DNA of 52,789 bases, from positions 1 to 52,789 of the forward strand of contig DVGU01000057.1 of the NCBI GenBank assembly GCA_018712565.1. The letters are read 5' to 3'. Made by a program: the position numbers and the translations under genes. The stretch's first letter is position 1. Each line of letters opens with the position of its first letter. Source of the DNA: Candidatus Faecimonas gallistercoris (GTDB taxonomy: Bacteria; Bacillota_I; Bacilli_A; RF39; UBA660). Shown here piece after piece: positions 1 through 10,498 of the stretch. The notes under the pieces are model-generated. The model saw only the letters and a program-made list of their open reading frames with translations, ran no database searches and had not been told where the DNA came from.

Positions 1-2
1 GG

Positions 3-416
3 GAATCAGGATTATCTGTTCCAGATGCTGAAATGCTTATATCTATATCAGAAGTTTTTGAAACTCCAGTTAGTGAAATTCTAGGTGAAAACATTGAAGA
101 AAAAGAAAAGAATGATATAAAAGTAATATCAGAAAAATTAGAAATTATAAATGAACAACTATCTAGGAAACAAAAACAAAAAAGGAAAAGAACAATAAAT
201 TTTTTAATAGTTTTGGATGTGTGTATTATATTACTTTTTATAATATTAGCTATATTAGGTAGTCCATATCAATCTTGGGATTATAGTAATCCTGAATGGA
301 GCGTTATTGGAACAATATGGCATTCTTTTGAATGGATATTCTTTAAAGTTGCACCAATTATAGTTATAGTTATTACGTTAATTTTAGCAATAATTTTAAT
401 AAAAAGAAATAAATAA
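3..416 (+). CDS. XRE-family regulator C-terminal part with two TM segments (5' truncated by window edge)
   Basis: Frame open from base 3 (ESGLSVPDAEMLISISEVFETPVSEILGEN, end of an HTH_XRE domain) followed by two hydrophobic segments. Confidence 0.7.
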   Translation, partial: ESGLSVPDAEMLISISEVFETPVSEILGENIEEKEKNDIKVISEKLEIINEQLSRKQKQKRKRTINFLIVLDVCIILLFIILAILGSPYQSWDYSNPEWSVIGTIWHSFEWIFFKVAPIIVIVITLILAIILIKRNK

Positions 417-577
417 TAAATTACTATTTTTAAAACAAATACTATAAAATATTAAATGTTATGTTTAAGGGACATATTTCCAGTTCTAAATGGTAGATAT
501 AAGGGCAATAAAATATTATAATTATATTAGATATTTAAAGAGCTCTTTGTATCAGAAAATGAAAGGAATGATTTGAA

Positions 578-940
578 GTGAAATTTAATGAAAAATTAAT
601 AAAGTTAAGAAAAGCAGCAGGACTTTCACAAGAAGAACTAGGAAATAAATTAAATGTAGCAAGACAAACTGTTAGTAAATGGGAATTAGGTGAAACAACT
701 CCTGAAATGGACAAATTAGAAGAATTATCTGATCTTTTTGAAATTAGTATAGATGAATTAGTAAAAGATAGATCAATTCCTAATGCTATAATTAAAGAAA
801 TTAGTAGAAAAAAAGTTGATTCATTGTATCGAGATTCACAAAGTGTAAAAAGTGTAATTAAAATATATTTAGTGATAGGTACAGGAATATTAATGTTTTT
901 TGCATTAATAGTGATTTATGGTATATTTTTTGCTAAATAA
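578..940 (+). CDS. XRE-family HTH regulator with C-terminal TM helix
   Basis: LRKAAGLSQEELGNKLNVARQTVSKWELGETTPEMDKL is a typical HTH_XRE; the C-term IYLVIGTGILMFFALIVIYGIFF is a TM helix. Confidence 0.85.
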   Translation: MKFNEKLIKLRKAAGLSQEELGNKLNVARQTVSKWELGETTPEMDKLEELSDLFEISIDELVKDRSIPNAIIKEISRKKVDSLYRDSQSVKSVIKIYLVIGTGILMFFALIVIYGIFFAK

Positions 941-1087
941 AATGATTTAACATTAGTTTATAATTTGGTTCTAATGCCATAATAAGATTATCAGATGAAA
1001 ATGATAGTCTTTTTCTTTTACTTACAAAACTGTAATTTTATATTTTATTAATATATTTTATAATATTATCAGAGAGGAGAAAATTAT

Positions 1088-1852
1088 ATGGAAGTTTTAA
1101 AATTAGAAAATGTAAAAAAGTATTATGGCGTGAATACGAATATTACAAAAGCAGTAGATGGAATTTCTTTTGATGTAGATGAAGGTGAATTTGTCGCTAT
1201 TATGGGAGCAAGTGGCTCTGGTAAAACTACATTATTAAATTGCATTTCTACTATTGATAATGTTACTGCTGGACATATCTATGTTGGTGGTAAAGACATT
1301 ACAGAAATCAAAGAAGATGATATGGCTGATTTTAGAAAAGAAAATTTAGGCTTTATTTTCCAAGATTTTAACTTGCTAGATACTTTAAGTATCGAAGAAA
1401 ACATTTCTTTATCTTTAATTATCAATAATGAAGATCCAAACAAAGTTGATAATAAAGTAAAAGATATTGCTACTAAATTAGGAATTGCAGATGTTTTAAA
1501 GAAGTTTCCTTACGAAGTATCAGGAGGTCAAAAACAAAGATGTGCTTGTGCAAGAGCTTTAATTAATCATCCAAAATTAATTTTAGCAGATGAACCAACT
1601 GGTGCATTAGATTCTAAATCTTCAAGAATGCTTTTGGAAACAATGAATGATATGAATGATAAATTAAAAGCAACTATTCTTATGGTTACACACGATTCGT
1701 TTAGTGCTAGTTTCTGTAAAAGAGTATTATTCTTAAAAGATGGTAAAATTTTCAATGAGATAGTTCGTGGTAATAAATCAAGAAAAGATTTCTTTGATGA
1801 AATAATTGATGTCTTAACACTCCTTGGAGGAGATGTAGGAAATGTTAAGTAA
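1088..1852 (+). CDS. ABC transporter ATP-binding protein, BceA/CprA-like
   Basis: Walker A GASGSGKTT, signature VSGGQKQR, Walker B LILADEPTGALD; upstream RBS gagaggag. Confidence 0.92.
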   Translation: MEVLKLENVKKYYGVNTNITKAVDGISFDVDEGEFVAIMGASGSGKTTLLNCISTIDNVTAGHIYVGGKDITEIKEDDMADFRKENLGFIFQDFNLLDTLSIEENISLSLIINNEDPNKVDNKVKDIATKLGIADVLKKFPYEVSGGQKQRCACARALINHPKLILADEPTGALDSKSSRMLLETMNDMNDKLKATILMVTHDSFSASFCKRVLFLKDGKIFNEIVRGNKSRKDFFDEIIDVLTLLGGDVGNVK

Positions 1853-3815
1853 ATTAGCATTTCGTAATGTTAAACGAAGTGCAAAAGATTATGTAATTTA
1901 TTTAATTACAGTAACTTTAGCTTTTTCTTTTATTTTTGCATTTAACTTAATGGGAAATTCTAAAGAAATATTGAATTTATGTGATGTAATGAATAATTTT
2001 GCATTGGTAATGTATTTTGTTAATGCATTTATTATAGTTGTTGTATGCTTTTTAATTAATTATACAGTTAAATTTATGTTTAGCAAAAGAAGTAAAGAAT
2101 TTGGAACATATATGTTACTTGGAATAAAGAAGAAAAAAATAACAAAGATGTTTACTTTTGAAAATATTATTTTGGGTTTCTTTTCTTTATTAATTTCAAT
2201 TCCTATCGGTTATATTTTTAGTCTTTTTATGTCATTCATAGTTACAAGAATGTTTGAATTGGATTCTATTGTTAAGATTACTTTTAATTTAAATTCTGTT
2301 TTATTACTGTTGCTTTATTTTGCTTTAATATATTTATTTGTTTTATTTTTAGCAAGACACAGAATAAAAAAAGTAAAAATACATGATTTATTATATTTAG
2401 AAAAGCAAAATGAAGAGAAAAGATTTAAAAAGAATAAAGTTAGAAATGTAGCATTTATTGTTTCTTTAATTGTTGGTGTTGTTGCAATGTTTCTTTTTGA
2501 TAAGCAGTTTAAAGGGATGGGGACAGAACCATCTTTCGTAATAATTTTCTTATGTATCATTTTAATTATTATAAGTATTTATGGGGTTGCTATTACATTA
2601 TCTGATTTTATTTTAAAAATAGTTTTAAAAAATAAAAAAATTAAATATAGTAAAGATAATTTATTTATAGCAAGGACATTTTCCTCTAAAGTAAAAACAA
2701 TGAGTTTTACTTTAGGAACGTTGACAGTATTAATTACATTTACTTTAATAGCCTTAAATTTATCTAGCTTATTTAAAGGAATGTTTGACTATCAGTTAGA
2801 GTTAGCATCTCCTTATGATATTAGTATCAAAGAAATTGATAAAAACAATATTTCCGAATATATAAATTTTATTCAAAGTGATTATACCATTGAAGAAAGT
2901 TTTAGCTATCATGGATATAAAGAAACAAATCGATATATAAGTAATTCTTTAGGAGAATATAGTGGCTGGAGAGATTATGACCAAGTAATTAAGCTAAGTG
3001 ATTATAATAAATTATTAGAATTAAGAGGCGATAAGAAAGTTAGTTTAGCTGATGATGAATATTTGATTAATACAGTAAAAGAGTTAGGAGATAAAATTGC
3101 AAATGAAGATTCCATCAAAACACTTACTTTATCAAATGGAGTTAAGCTAAAGCAAAAGGAAGTTCTTACTACTGGTTACACTTATTCTTGGGGTGTTGGA
3201 TATGGCTTTATAATCGTAGTTCCTGATAATGCTATTACGGGTTTAGAAGAGGGTGCTACAAATCTTATTGTTAATACAAAGGAAAAAACAACAGAAACTT
3301 TTGGAAAGAAATTGACAGCTTTTATAAGTCCAGATATTTGTAATGAAACTGAAGATGGATATACTATGTGTTATTCTTCAGGCAATTTAACAGTAAGAGG
3401 TCAAGAAGAGGCTACTAATAATGGATTTATAACAATCATATCTTTTGTTTGTTTTTACATAGCATTTATCTTTATTGCAGTGGTTGGAACAATCCTAGCT
3501 ATTCAATCACTTAGTGATTCTACAAAATATCAATATCGTTATAGAGTTTTAAGTAAACTAGGAGTTCGTGATGAGATGTTAAATAAAACAATATTTAAAC
3601 AACTATTTGTGTTCTTTATTTTTCCTGTTTTTTATCCACTTATCATTAGTTTTGTTACTTTAACATCTCTAAATAAAGTATTTAATATTGCATTAACAAC
3701 AAATACAGTTTACTTGATATATTATTTTATTAATTTGATTGTGTTTATATTAATTTATTCAATATATTTTATAGCTACTTATTACGGCTTTAAAAGAAAT
3801 ATTGAAAGAAATTAA
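1842..3815 (+). CDS. FtsX-like ABC permease, BceB/CprB-like
   Basis: 657 aa, many TM helices with a large extracytoplasmic domain; overlaps the ATPase stop. Confidence 0.88.
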   Translation: MLSKLAFRNVKRSAKDYVIYLITVTLAFSFIFAFNLMGNSKEILNLCDVMNNFALVMYFVNAFIIVVVCFLINYTVKFMFSKRSKEFGTYMLLGIKKKKITKMFTFENIILGFFSLLISIPIGYIFSLFMSFIVTRMFELDSIVKITFNLNSVLLLLLYFALIYLFVLFLARHRIKKVKIHDLLYLEKQNEEKRFKKNKVRNVAFIVSLIVGVVAMFLFDKQFKGMGTEPSFVIIFLCIILIIISIYGVAITLSDFILKIVLKNKKIKYSKDNLFIARTFSSKVKTMSFTLGTLTVLITFTLIALNLSSLFKGMFDYQLELASPYDISIKEIDKNNISEYINFIQSDYTIEESFSYHGYKETNRYISNSLGEYSGWRDYDQVIKLSDYNKLLELRGDKKVSLADDEYLINTVKELGDKIANEDSIKTLTLSNGVKLKQKEVLTTGYTYSWGVGYGFIIVVPDNAITGLEEGATNLIVNTKEKTTETFGKKLTAFISPDICNETEDGYTMCYSSGNLTVRGQEEATNNGFITIISFVCFYIAFIFIAVVGTILAIQSLSDSTKYQYRYRVLSKLGVRDEMLNKTIFKQLFVFFIFPVFYPLIISFVTLTSLNKVFNIALTTNTVYLIYYFINLIVFILIYSIYFIATYYGFKRNIERN

Positions 3816-3827
3816 GGAGGCGATAAA

Positions 3828-5804
3828 GTGTTAAGAAAATTAGCAATTAGAAATGTAAAGCGTAGTAGTCGTGACTATATTATTTACCTAATTACTATTA
3901 CAATAGCATTTTCGCTTATGTTTGCTATGAATTTAGTATCATGGTCTGATGCTATTGTAGAAATTTATGATACTATGAATGATTCATTTAAAAATATTGT
4001 TATATTTATCAATGTAATAGTTGTGTTTGTTATTTGCTTTTTAATTAATTATACAACAAAATTTATGTTTTCTAAGCGAAGCAAAGAATTTGGTACTTAT
4101 ATGTTACTGGGAATTAAAAAGAAAAAGATTTCAAGATTATTTTTGTTAGAAAATATTCTATTTGGAATCATTGCTCTTATACTTTCTATTCCCATAGGAT
4201 TTGTATTTAGTCAATTTATTTCGTTATTTTTAGTTAAAGTAATGGAATTACCACAAGCCATATTTATAGAATTTAATTTCATGTCTATTGTACTATTATT
4301 ACTTTACTTTTTACTTATTTATTTATTTGTTTTATTTTTAGCTTACCGAAGAATTAAAAAGATAAATATTTATAATTTATTATATTTAGAAAAACAAAAC
4401 GAAGAAAAAGTAATCAAGACTAAAAAAAGACGTAATTTATTATTTATTATCAGTATTTTAATAGGAATTGGCTCATTTATTTTTCTAAATTCTACTTTTA
4501 CCAATGATGTTATAATGGATCAGTCTATATTAACATACGCCATAGTTGGAATATTCTTATTTATCATAAGTATTTATGGAGTGATGTTTAGCTTATCGGA
4601 CTTTCTACTTTCTATTGTTTTGAAAAATAAAAAAATTAAATATAGTAAAGATAATTTATTTGTAGCTAGAACATTCTCATCTAAAGCAAGAACAATGGGC
4701 ATGACACTTGGAACACTTGGCGTTTTAATTATGTTTACTTTACTATTTTTAAATTTTTCTAGTTTGAATAAAGCCTCTTATGATTATATCAATGAAGTTA
4801 CTTCACCTTTTGATATTTCAGCATTTTTTGAAACAGAAGAACCTCTTTCAAAAGTTTATGATGTTGTAGATGAAAATTACACAATTGTAGATAGTGTTAG
4901 ATATAATGTTTATATGGATACAAACTCCAATATAGAAAAACTATTACCAGCTTATGATTATAAAAGTGAACCTTATGACAAGATTATTAAAATAAGTGAT
5001 TATAATCATTTATTAAAAATGAAAGGTAAAAATGAAGTTGCTTTAAATAGTGATGAGTATATTTTAGTGTATGATACTAGCGAAACTTCTTTAGCTAATG
5101 AAAATTTAATAAAAACCATTACGTTATCTAACGGTCGAACTCTTAAACAAAAAAGTGCAACTACCGAGCTTTATTTTTCAGGATTAACAAATGCTGATTA
5201 TGCAATAGTTGTTCCAGATGAAGTAGTAAAAGGCTTGGATATTTACGAATATTTTATATCTATTGATACAACGGAAGAAACAACAAGCCAATTAAAAAAA
5301 ATTCTTGTAGAGGCTTTACGTTCTGATTTATGTGAAAAAGATGAAGAAGGACAGGAATTTTGTTCTACATATCGTATTAATGTAAGAGGTACTACATTAG
5401 AAGAAGGTAATATATCATCAGCAATTGTAACTGCAATTAGCGTTTATATGTCATTTATTTTCTCGGCAATCGTTGGAACGATACTGGCAATACAAACATT
5501 AAGCGATAGTGCTAAATATAATTATCGTTATAAAGTATTAAAAAGGCTTGGTGTAAATGATGGAAAAATCTATAAGACAATTAGAAAACAACTTTATATC
5601 TTATTTGGTGTACCAGCTATTTATCCAATTATTATTAGTTTTGGTTTTGTATATTTATTAAATAGAGTATATAAGTCAATTCTCCCAAGTCCAACATTTT
5701 ATTTAAGTTGTTTTGGTGTAAGTATCTTGATATTTATAATGATATATGTAATTTACTTTATTGCAACTTATTTTGGATTTAAAAGAAACATTGATAAGAG
5801 TTAG
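3828..5804 (+). CDS. Second FtsX-like ABC permease, paralogue of the preceding gene
   Basis: 658 aa; shares LAxRNVKRSxxDYxIYLIT, KRSKEFGTYMLLGIKKKKI and KYSKDNLFxARTFSSK with the upstream permease. Confidence 0.88.
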   Translation: MLRKLAIRNVKRSSRDYIIYLITITIAFSLMFAMNLVSWSDAIVEIYDTMNDSFKNIVIFINVIVVFVICFLINYTTKFMFSKRSKEFGTYMLLGIKKKKISRLFLLENILFGIIALILSIPIGFVFSQFISLFLVKVMELPQAIFIEFNFMSIVLLLLYFLLIYLFVLFLAYRRIKKINIYNLLYLEKQNEEKVIKTKKRRNLLFIISILIGIGSFIFLNSTFTNDVIMDQSILTYAIVGIFLFIISIYGVMFSLSDFLLSIVLKNKKIKYSKDNLFVARTFSSKARTMGMTLGTLGVLIMFTLLFLNFSSLNKASYDYINEVTSPFDISAFFETEEPLSKVYDVVDENYTIVDSVRYNVYMDTNSNIEKLLPAYDYKSEPYDKIIKISDYNHLLKMKGKNEVALNSDEYILVYDTSETSLANENLIKTITLSNGRTLKQKSATTELYFSGLTNADYAIVVPDEVVKGLDIYEYFISIDTTEETTSQLKKILVEALRSDLCEKDEEGQEFCSTYRINVRGTTLEEGNISSAIVTAISVYMSFIFSAIVGTILAIQTLSDSAKYNYRYKVLKRLGVNDGKIYKTIRKQLYILFGVPAIYPIIISFGFVYLLNRVYKSILPSPTFYLSCFGVSILIFIMIYVIYFIATYFGFKRNIDKS

Positions 5805-5830
5805 AGGGTAATGTAATCTAACTCTTTTTA
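5797..5830 (+). terminator. Rho-independent terminator after the ABC operon
   Basis: AGAGTTAGA / TCTAACTCT perfect 9-bp stem followed by TTTTT; overlaps the permease stop codon. Confidence 0.75.
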
Positions 5831-5862
5831 TAGTATAATATTAATAGAAATGTGGTGATGTT

Positions 5863-6522
5863 ATGAATATTGTAATTGTTGAAGATGATCCAATTATCAG
5901 AGAAAAACTATCTATACTTTTGCAAGATGCTGGTTATAAAACTACATTGATAGAAAATTTTGAAAATGTCGTAGATAATTTGTTAGAAATAGATGCTAAT
6001 TTGATTTTACTAGATATTAATTTACCTTATATGGATGGTTATGATATATGTAAAAAGATAAAAGAAAAATCAAACATACCAATTATCTTTGTTACAAGTC
6101 GTGATACAACAGAAGATGAAATTAAAAGCATTAGGGTAGGTGGCGTTGATTTTATAACAAAGCCATATAATAAAATTGTTTTACTTGAAAAAATCAAAAG
6201 AGCATTAAAATTAAATAATCCTATTAATTTTAGAGAACTAACTAAAAACGGTTATACTTTGGACTTGCATTTATCCATCTTGAAATATCAAGATAAGGAA
6301 ATAGAATTAACACGTAACGAGTTTCGTATTCTTTATTATTTCTTCACTAATTCGGGAAGACTTATTACTAAAGATGAATTATTAGAAAAACTTTGGAATG
6401 ATAAGTATTATTTAGATGATAATATTTTATCAGTAAATATTAATCGTTTAAGAAATAAAGCAAAAGAGATAGGAATTACTGACTTTTTAACAAATATAAG
6501 AGGAAAGGGATATAAACTATGA
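5863..6522 (+). CDS. OmpR-family response regulator
   Basis: N-terminal receiver (LLDINLPYMDGYD) plus a winged-helix DNA-binding domain. Confidence 0.92.
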   Translation: MNIVIVEDDPIIREKLSILLQDAGYKTTLIENFENVVDNLLEIDANLILLDINLPYMDGYDICKKIKEKSNIPIIFVTSRDTTEDEIKSIRVGGVDFITKPYNKIVLLEKIKRALKLNNPINFRELTKNGYTLDLHLSILKYQDKEIELTRNEFRILYYFFTNSGRLITKDELLEKLWNDKYYLDDNILSVNINRLRNKAKEIGITDFLTNIRGKGYKL

Positions 6523-7520
6523 AATTGTCGAGTTATTTAGAGAATAAAATATTTTATATTCTATTTCAAATATCAACCATCATTGTATTATCAGTTTTAT
6601 TAGGTTTTGCTGAAATACCATTATTTTATATTGCTTTAATTGATATTATTTTATTAGTTCTACTAATTAGTTATTTATTTTGTGATTATCATTTCCAAAA
6701 GAAAAAATATTTGCAAATTACTGATTTAGTTGATGCTTTAGATGAAAAGTATTTTATATCAGAGATAATTCCTAAAAGTAGTAATGTAGAAAATAAGGCA
6801 TATATCTATGCTTTAAAACAAGCAACAAAATCAATGAATGATAAGATAAGTAAATTGGAACAAGAAAATTTAGATTATCGAGAATATATAGAAAGTTTTG
6901 CTCATGAAATTAAAACACCAATTTCGGCATTATCTTTATCATTTGATAATAGTAAAGATAAAATATCAAAAAAAGAATTAAATAAAATTGATATGTATGT
7001 AGATCAGATTTTATATTATGCACGAAGTGAGAATCCAGAAAAAGATTATTTTATAAAAGAACTAAACTTATCTGATGTTATTCATAAAGTTTTATTAAAA
7101 TATAGGGTATATATACTGGATGAAAAAATATCAGTACAAGTGAATCATTTAGAAAAGAAAATATATAGTGATGAGAAATGGTTAATATTCATTGTTTCAC
7201 AAGTCATTCAAAATTCAATTAAATATATGAATAAGAAAGATAAAAGGATTGAGATAAATGCAAGTGAAAATAAAGATAATGTGATATTATCTATAAAGGA
7301 CAATGGCTGTGGAATCAAAGATAGTGATTTATCTAGAGTATTTGAAAAGAGTTTTACTGGTAGTGATAGAACTAAATCAAAATCTACTGGTATTGGTTTA
7401 TATCTTTCTAAAAAGATTTGTAATAAGTTAGGACTTGAAATCAATATATATTCAAAGTACAAAGAAGGGACTAAAGTTGAAATTATTTATCCGAAAAGTA
7501 ATTTTAATAAAATGGATTAA
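6519..7520 (+). CDS. BceS-like intramembrane-sensing histidine kinase
   Basis: Two N-terminal TM helices with a short loop, H-box SFAHEIKTPISAL, N-box QVIQNSIKYM, G-box DNGCGI/GIGLYLSKKI. Confidence 0.9.
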   Translation: MKLSSYLENKIFYILFQISTIIVLSVLLGFAEIPLFYIALIDIILLVLLISYLFCDYHFQKKKYLQITDLVDALDEKYFISEIIPKSSNVENKAYIYALKQATKSMNDKISKLEQENLDYREYIESFAHEIKTPISALSLSFDNSKDKISKKELNKIDMYVDQILYYARSENPEKDYFIKELNLSDVIHKVLLKYRVYILDEKISVQVNHLEKKIYSDEKWLIFIVSQVIQNSIKYMNKKDKRIEINASENKDNVILSIKDNGCGIKDSDLSRVFEKSFTGSDRTKSKSTGIGLYLSKKICNKLGLEINIYSKYKEGTKVEIIYPKSNFNKMD

Positions 7521-7522
7521 AG

Positions 7523-7545
7523 CTACTAATTTAGTAGTTTTTTTA
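7523..7545 (+). terminator. Rho-independent terminator
   Basis: CTACTAA t TTAGTAG followed by TTTTTTT. Confidence 0.65.
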
Positions 7546-7626
7546 ATTTCTATATTGTATGGTATTGACAAACTGTTATAAAGTGTTATAATTAGAACAT
7601 AACAGATGAAACAGTGAGGTGAAAAA

Positions 7627-8004
7627 ATGAATATTATTATTACTAATAGTAGTGGTATTCCAATATTTGAACAAATAGAGAATGCCATAAAAGAAGCAAT
7701 TTTTTCTAACGAACTTAAAGAAGGAGAAATGTTACCATCTGTAAGAAGTTTAGCCAATGATTTGAAAATAAGTTTTTTGACTGTTAAACGTGCTTATGAT
7801 GAATTAGAAAAAGCAGGTTTTATTAAAACAGTGCAAGGAAAAGGAAGCTATGTATCACCTAAAAATTTGGATTTAATCAAAGAAGAGAAATTAAAAGAAG
7901 TTCAGGATTATATAGAAAAGATTTATGAAGTATCTAAACTTTCTAATATTTCTAAAGAGGAAATTAGTGAATTATTTAAAATGATTTTTGAGGAGGAATT
8001 GTAG
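7627..8004 (+). CDS. GntR-family regulator, YtrA-like
   Basis: GIPIFEQIENAIKEAIFSNELKEGEMLPSVRSLANDLKISFLTVKRAYDELEKAGF; short C-terminal domain; precedes an ABC ATPase. Confidence 0.88.
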   Translation: MNIIITNSSGIPIFEQIENAIKEAIFSNELKEGEMLPSVRSLANDLKISFLTVKRAYDELEKAGFIKTVQGKGSYVSPKNLDLIKEEKLKEVQDYIEKIYEVSKLSNISKEEISELFKMIFEEEL

Positions 8005-8859
8005 ATGAATAATATTGAAATTAAAAATGTTACTAAAAAGTATGATGGATTTTTATTAGACAAAATAAGTTTTGATGTTCCAGCTGGCTCTATTGTAGGT
8101 TTAATTGGGGAAAACGGTGCTGGTAAAACGACAACAATTAAGTCAATATTAAATATTATAAAATCAGAAGGTACTGTAAAAATATTTAATAAAGATATTA
8201 ATCAAAATGAAAAAGAAATAAAACAAAATATTGGTGTAGTATTAGATGATAGTTTCTTATCTACTTATCTAACACCTAAATATATAAATTCAGTTATGAA
8301 AGAGTTTTATAAAAACTGGGATGAAGAAAAATACAATAAATTGTTAAAGCAATTTGGTTTACCAAGTGACAAATTAATTAAAGATTTTTCAAGTGGTATG
8401 AAGATGAAATTAAAAATTGCAACGGCTATTTCACATAATCCAAAACTTTTAATACTAGATGAGCCTACAAGTGGATTAGATCCTGTTGTTAGAAATGAAA
8501 TACTTGATATATTTAGAAAATATATTGAAGAAGATGAAACAAGATCAATTTTATTATCTTCACACATCACTACTGATTTAGAACATATTTCTGATTATAT
8601 AATTTTTATTGATAGAGGTAAAACAATTTTAAATGTTCCAACAAATGAATTGTTAGAAAATTATGGTATTATTAAATGTAGTAAAGAAGAGTTTGCAAAG
8701 ATTTCTGAAGATGATTATATCAGTTATAGAAAAAGTAAATATCAATATGAGGTACTTACATCGGATAAGAATAAGATTAAAAAGAAATATAATATTAGTT
8801 CAATAGATAAGCCATCTATTGAAGATATAATGTTATTTTATATAAGAGGAGAAAGATAG
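8005..8859 (+). CDS. ABC transporter ATP-binding protein, YtrB-like
   Basis: Walker A GENGAGKTT, signature FSSGMKMKL, Walker B LLILDEPTSGLDP. Confidence 0.92.
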   Translation: MNNIEIKNVTKKYDGFLLDKISFDVPAGSIVGLIGENGAGKTTTIKSILNIIKSEGTVKIFNKDINQNEKEIKQNIGVVLDDSFLSTYLTPKYINSVMKEFYKNWDEEKYNKLLKQFGLPSDKLIKDFSSGMKMKLKIATAISHNPKLLILDEPTSGLDPVVRNEILDIFRKYIEEDETRSILLSSHITTDLEHISDYIIFIDRGKTILNVPTNELLENYGIIKCSKEEFAKISEDDYISYRKSKYQYEVLTSDKNKIKKKYNISSIDKPSIEDIMLFYIRGER

Positions 8860-8861
8860 TT

Positions 8862-9536
8862 ATGATAAAAGGATTATTAAAAAAGGACTTATACAATTTA
8901 GCAAGTTATAAAACCACATTAATTATTGTTGTATTGTTTTGTGGTATTGCGATAATCGGTACTGATGCAATATACTGGGGTTCAGTAGTGATTGGAATTA
9001 TAGTTGGTATGATTTCTTTATCAACATTTAGCTATGATGAAATGTCAAAATCTAATAAATATATTTTAACTTTACCAGTTACTAGAAAAGAAATTGTTTT
9101 AGAAAAATATGTTTTGGCTATTGGAGCAACTATCTTAGGTGGGATACTTGGGTTTATAGTAACATTATTAGTTGGTAATGTTATGAATTATTTAAGACCA
9201 GATAATTTGATAGATATAAACATTGAAACATTACTTGCTACATCTGTTGGAGGAATGTTTGGCATTTCTTTAATTCAGTCAATTCAAATTCCTAGTATCT
9301 TTAAATGGGGTGCTGAAAAAGGTAGAATACAAATGTTTATGGTATTATTTGTTCTAGTTATAATTGGAGCAATTGCAGGATTTCTTTTAAAGCAAGCAGG
9401 ATTAAGTGTAGATATTGAAAAGTTAGAAAATATATTAAATAATTTCGGCTTAGTTGCACTTATTTTGCTATCATGTTTAATGTATTTTATAAGTTATAAA
9501 ATTTCTTATAAGATATATAAAAATAAAGAAGAGTAA
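8862..9536 (+). CDS. ABC-2 type permease
   Basis: 224 aa, about 6 TM helices, directly follows the ATPase. Confidence 0.8.
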   Translation: MIKGLLKKDLYNLASYKTTLIIVVLFCGIAIIGTDAIYWGSVVIGIIVGMISLSTFSYDEMSKSNKYILTLPVTRKEIVLEKYVLAIGATILGGILGFIVTLLVGNVMNYLRPDNLIDINIETLLATSVGGMFGISLIQSIQIPSIFKWGAEKGRIQMFMVLFVLVIIGAIAGFLLKQAGLSVDIEKLENILNNFGLVALILLSCLMYFISYKISYKIYKNKEE

Positions 9537-9538
9537 TG

Positions 9539-9570
9539 AAGACTCGGTTATTTAATTTCCGAGTCTTTTG
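9539..9570. terminator. Bidirectional terminator between convergent genes
   Basis: AAGACTCGG / CCGAGTCTT stem with a T-tract at the convergent junction. Confidence 0.65.
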
Positions 9571-9997
9571 TTTTGCCACAAAGCCAATCAATAGATACTT
9601 TATAATGTTTCGCAAATTCAATTAAAGCATAGGTATGAATATACATTTTACCTAATTCACATTTAGAGTAGTTTGATTGATCTACATTGATGATATTTGC
9701 AACCTTTTCTTGAGTATGCTTATTTTTAGTTCTTGTTTCCTTTAAATTATTACCTAAAACACTTTTATCAATTTTATCATTGATAACATCATATTTTTTG
9801 GTATTAGTAAGCCCACAAATATAATCTAAACTCACACCATAATAATTGCAAAAATCATTTAGTTTTGGGAGAATAATAGCATCAAGCCCATTTTCCCATC
9901 CAGCATAAGTTGATCTACTTACACCTAAAATACCAGCAAGTTCTTTCTGTGTATTCCCAAAGTAAGTTCTTATGTCTTTCATTCTTTCATATATCAT
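9548..9997 (-). CDS. Tandem-HTH XRE repressor, candidate element master regulator
   Basis: Two consecutive HTH_XRE units (FGNTQKELAGILGVSRSTYAGWENG and NKHTQEKVANIINVDQSNYSKCELG); the only clear minus-strand gene of the element. Confidence 0.82.
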   Translation of the reverse strand: MIYERMKDIRTYFGNTQKELAGILGVSRSTYAGWENGLDAIILPKLNDFCNYYGVSLDYICGLTNTKKYDVINDKIDKSVLGNNLKETRTKNKHTQEKVANIINVDQSNYSKCELGKMYIHTYALIEFAKHYKVSIDWLCGKTKDSEIK

Positions 9998-10104
9998 ATA
10001 ACGACACCTCTAATATAATTTTCCCATTTAAAATAGAAATATTTAAAAAGTGTCGGTGTATTACCTAAAAACGTGATATAATAAGAACAGAAAGGAAGGA
10101 TATA

Positions 10105-10413
10105 GTGTATTATTTAGATTTTAAAGATTACGTTCGAATTGTATTAAAATCCTTACTTGCATCATTAATAATAGTTCCCATTTTTCTTGAAATTTGTTTC
10201 TTAATAAAAACTAATATAGATTTTTCTTATTTTGTTTGTGATTCATGTGATATTCCGAGAGATTTAGCAATATCAGTTATGAGTATGGGGTTTGCTAATA
10301 ATATGATATTTTTATTAAGCGTTTTTGAGTTTGGAGTTATTTATTACTTATTTACTAAAATAAAAAACTCCAAACTCTATACTATTGTTTGGGAATTTAT
10401 GACAAATTTATGA
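10105..10413 (+). CDS. Small membrane protein
   Basis: GTG start after gaaaggaagg; two hydrophobic segments. Confidence 0.55.
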   Translation: MYYLDFKDYVRIVLKSLLASLIIVPIFLEICFLIKTNIDFSYFVCDSCDIPRDLAISVMSMGFANNMIFLLSVFEFGVIYYLFTKIKNSKLYTIVWEFMTNL

Positions 10414-10498
10414 AATGGGTTATAAATATCATATTTATGTGGTACAATTATTTACATAAGTCCAAATTAGTATTTGTGTAGTGAAAAGAGGATTTAGT

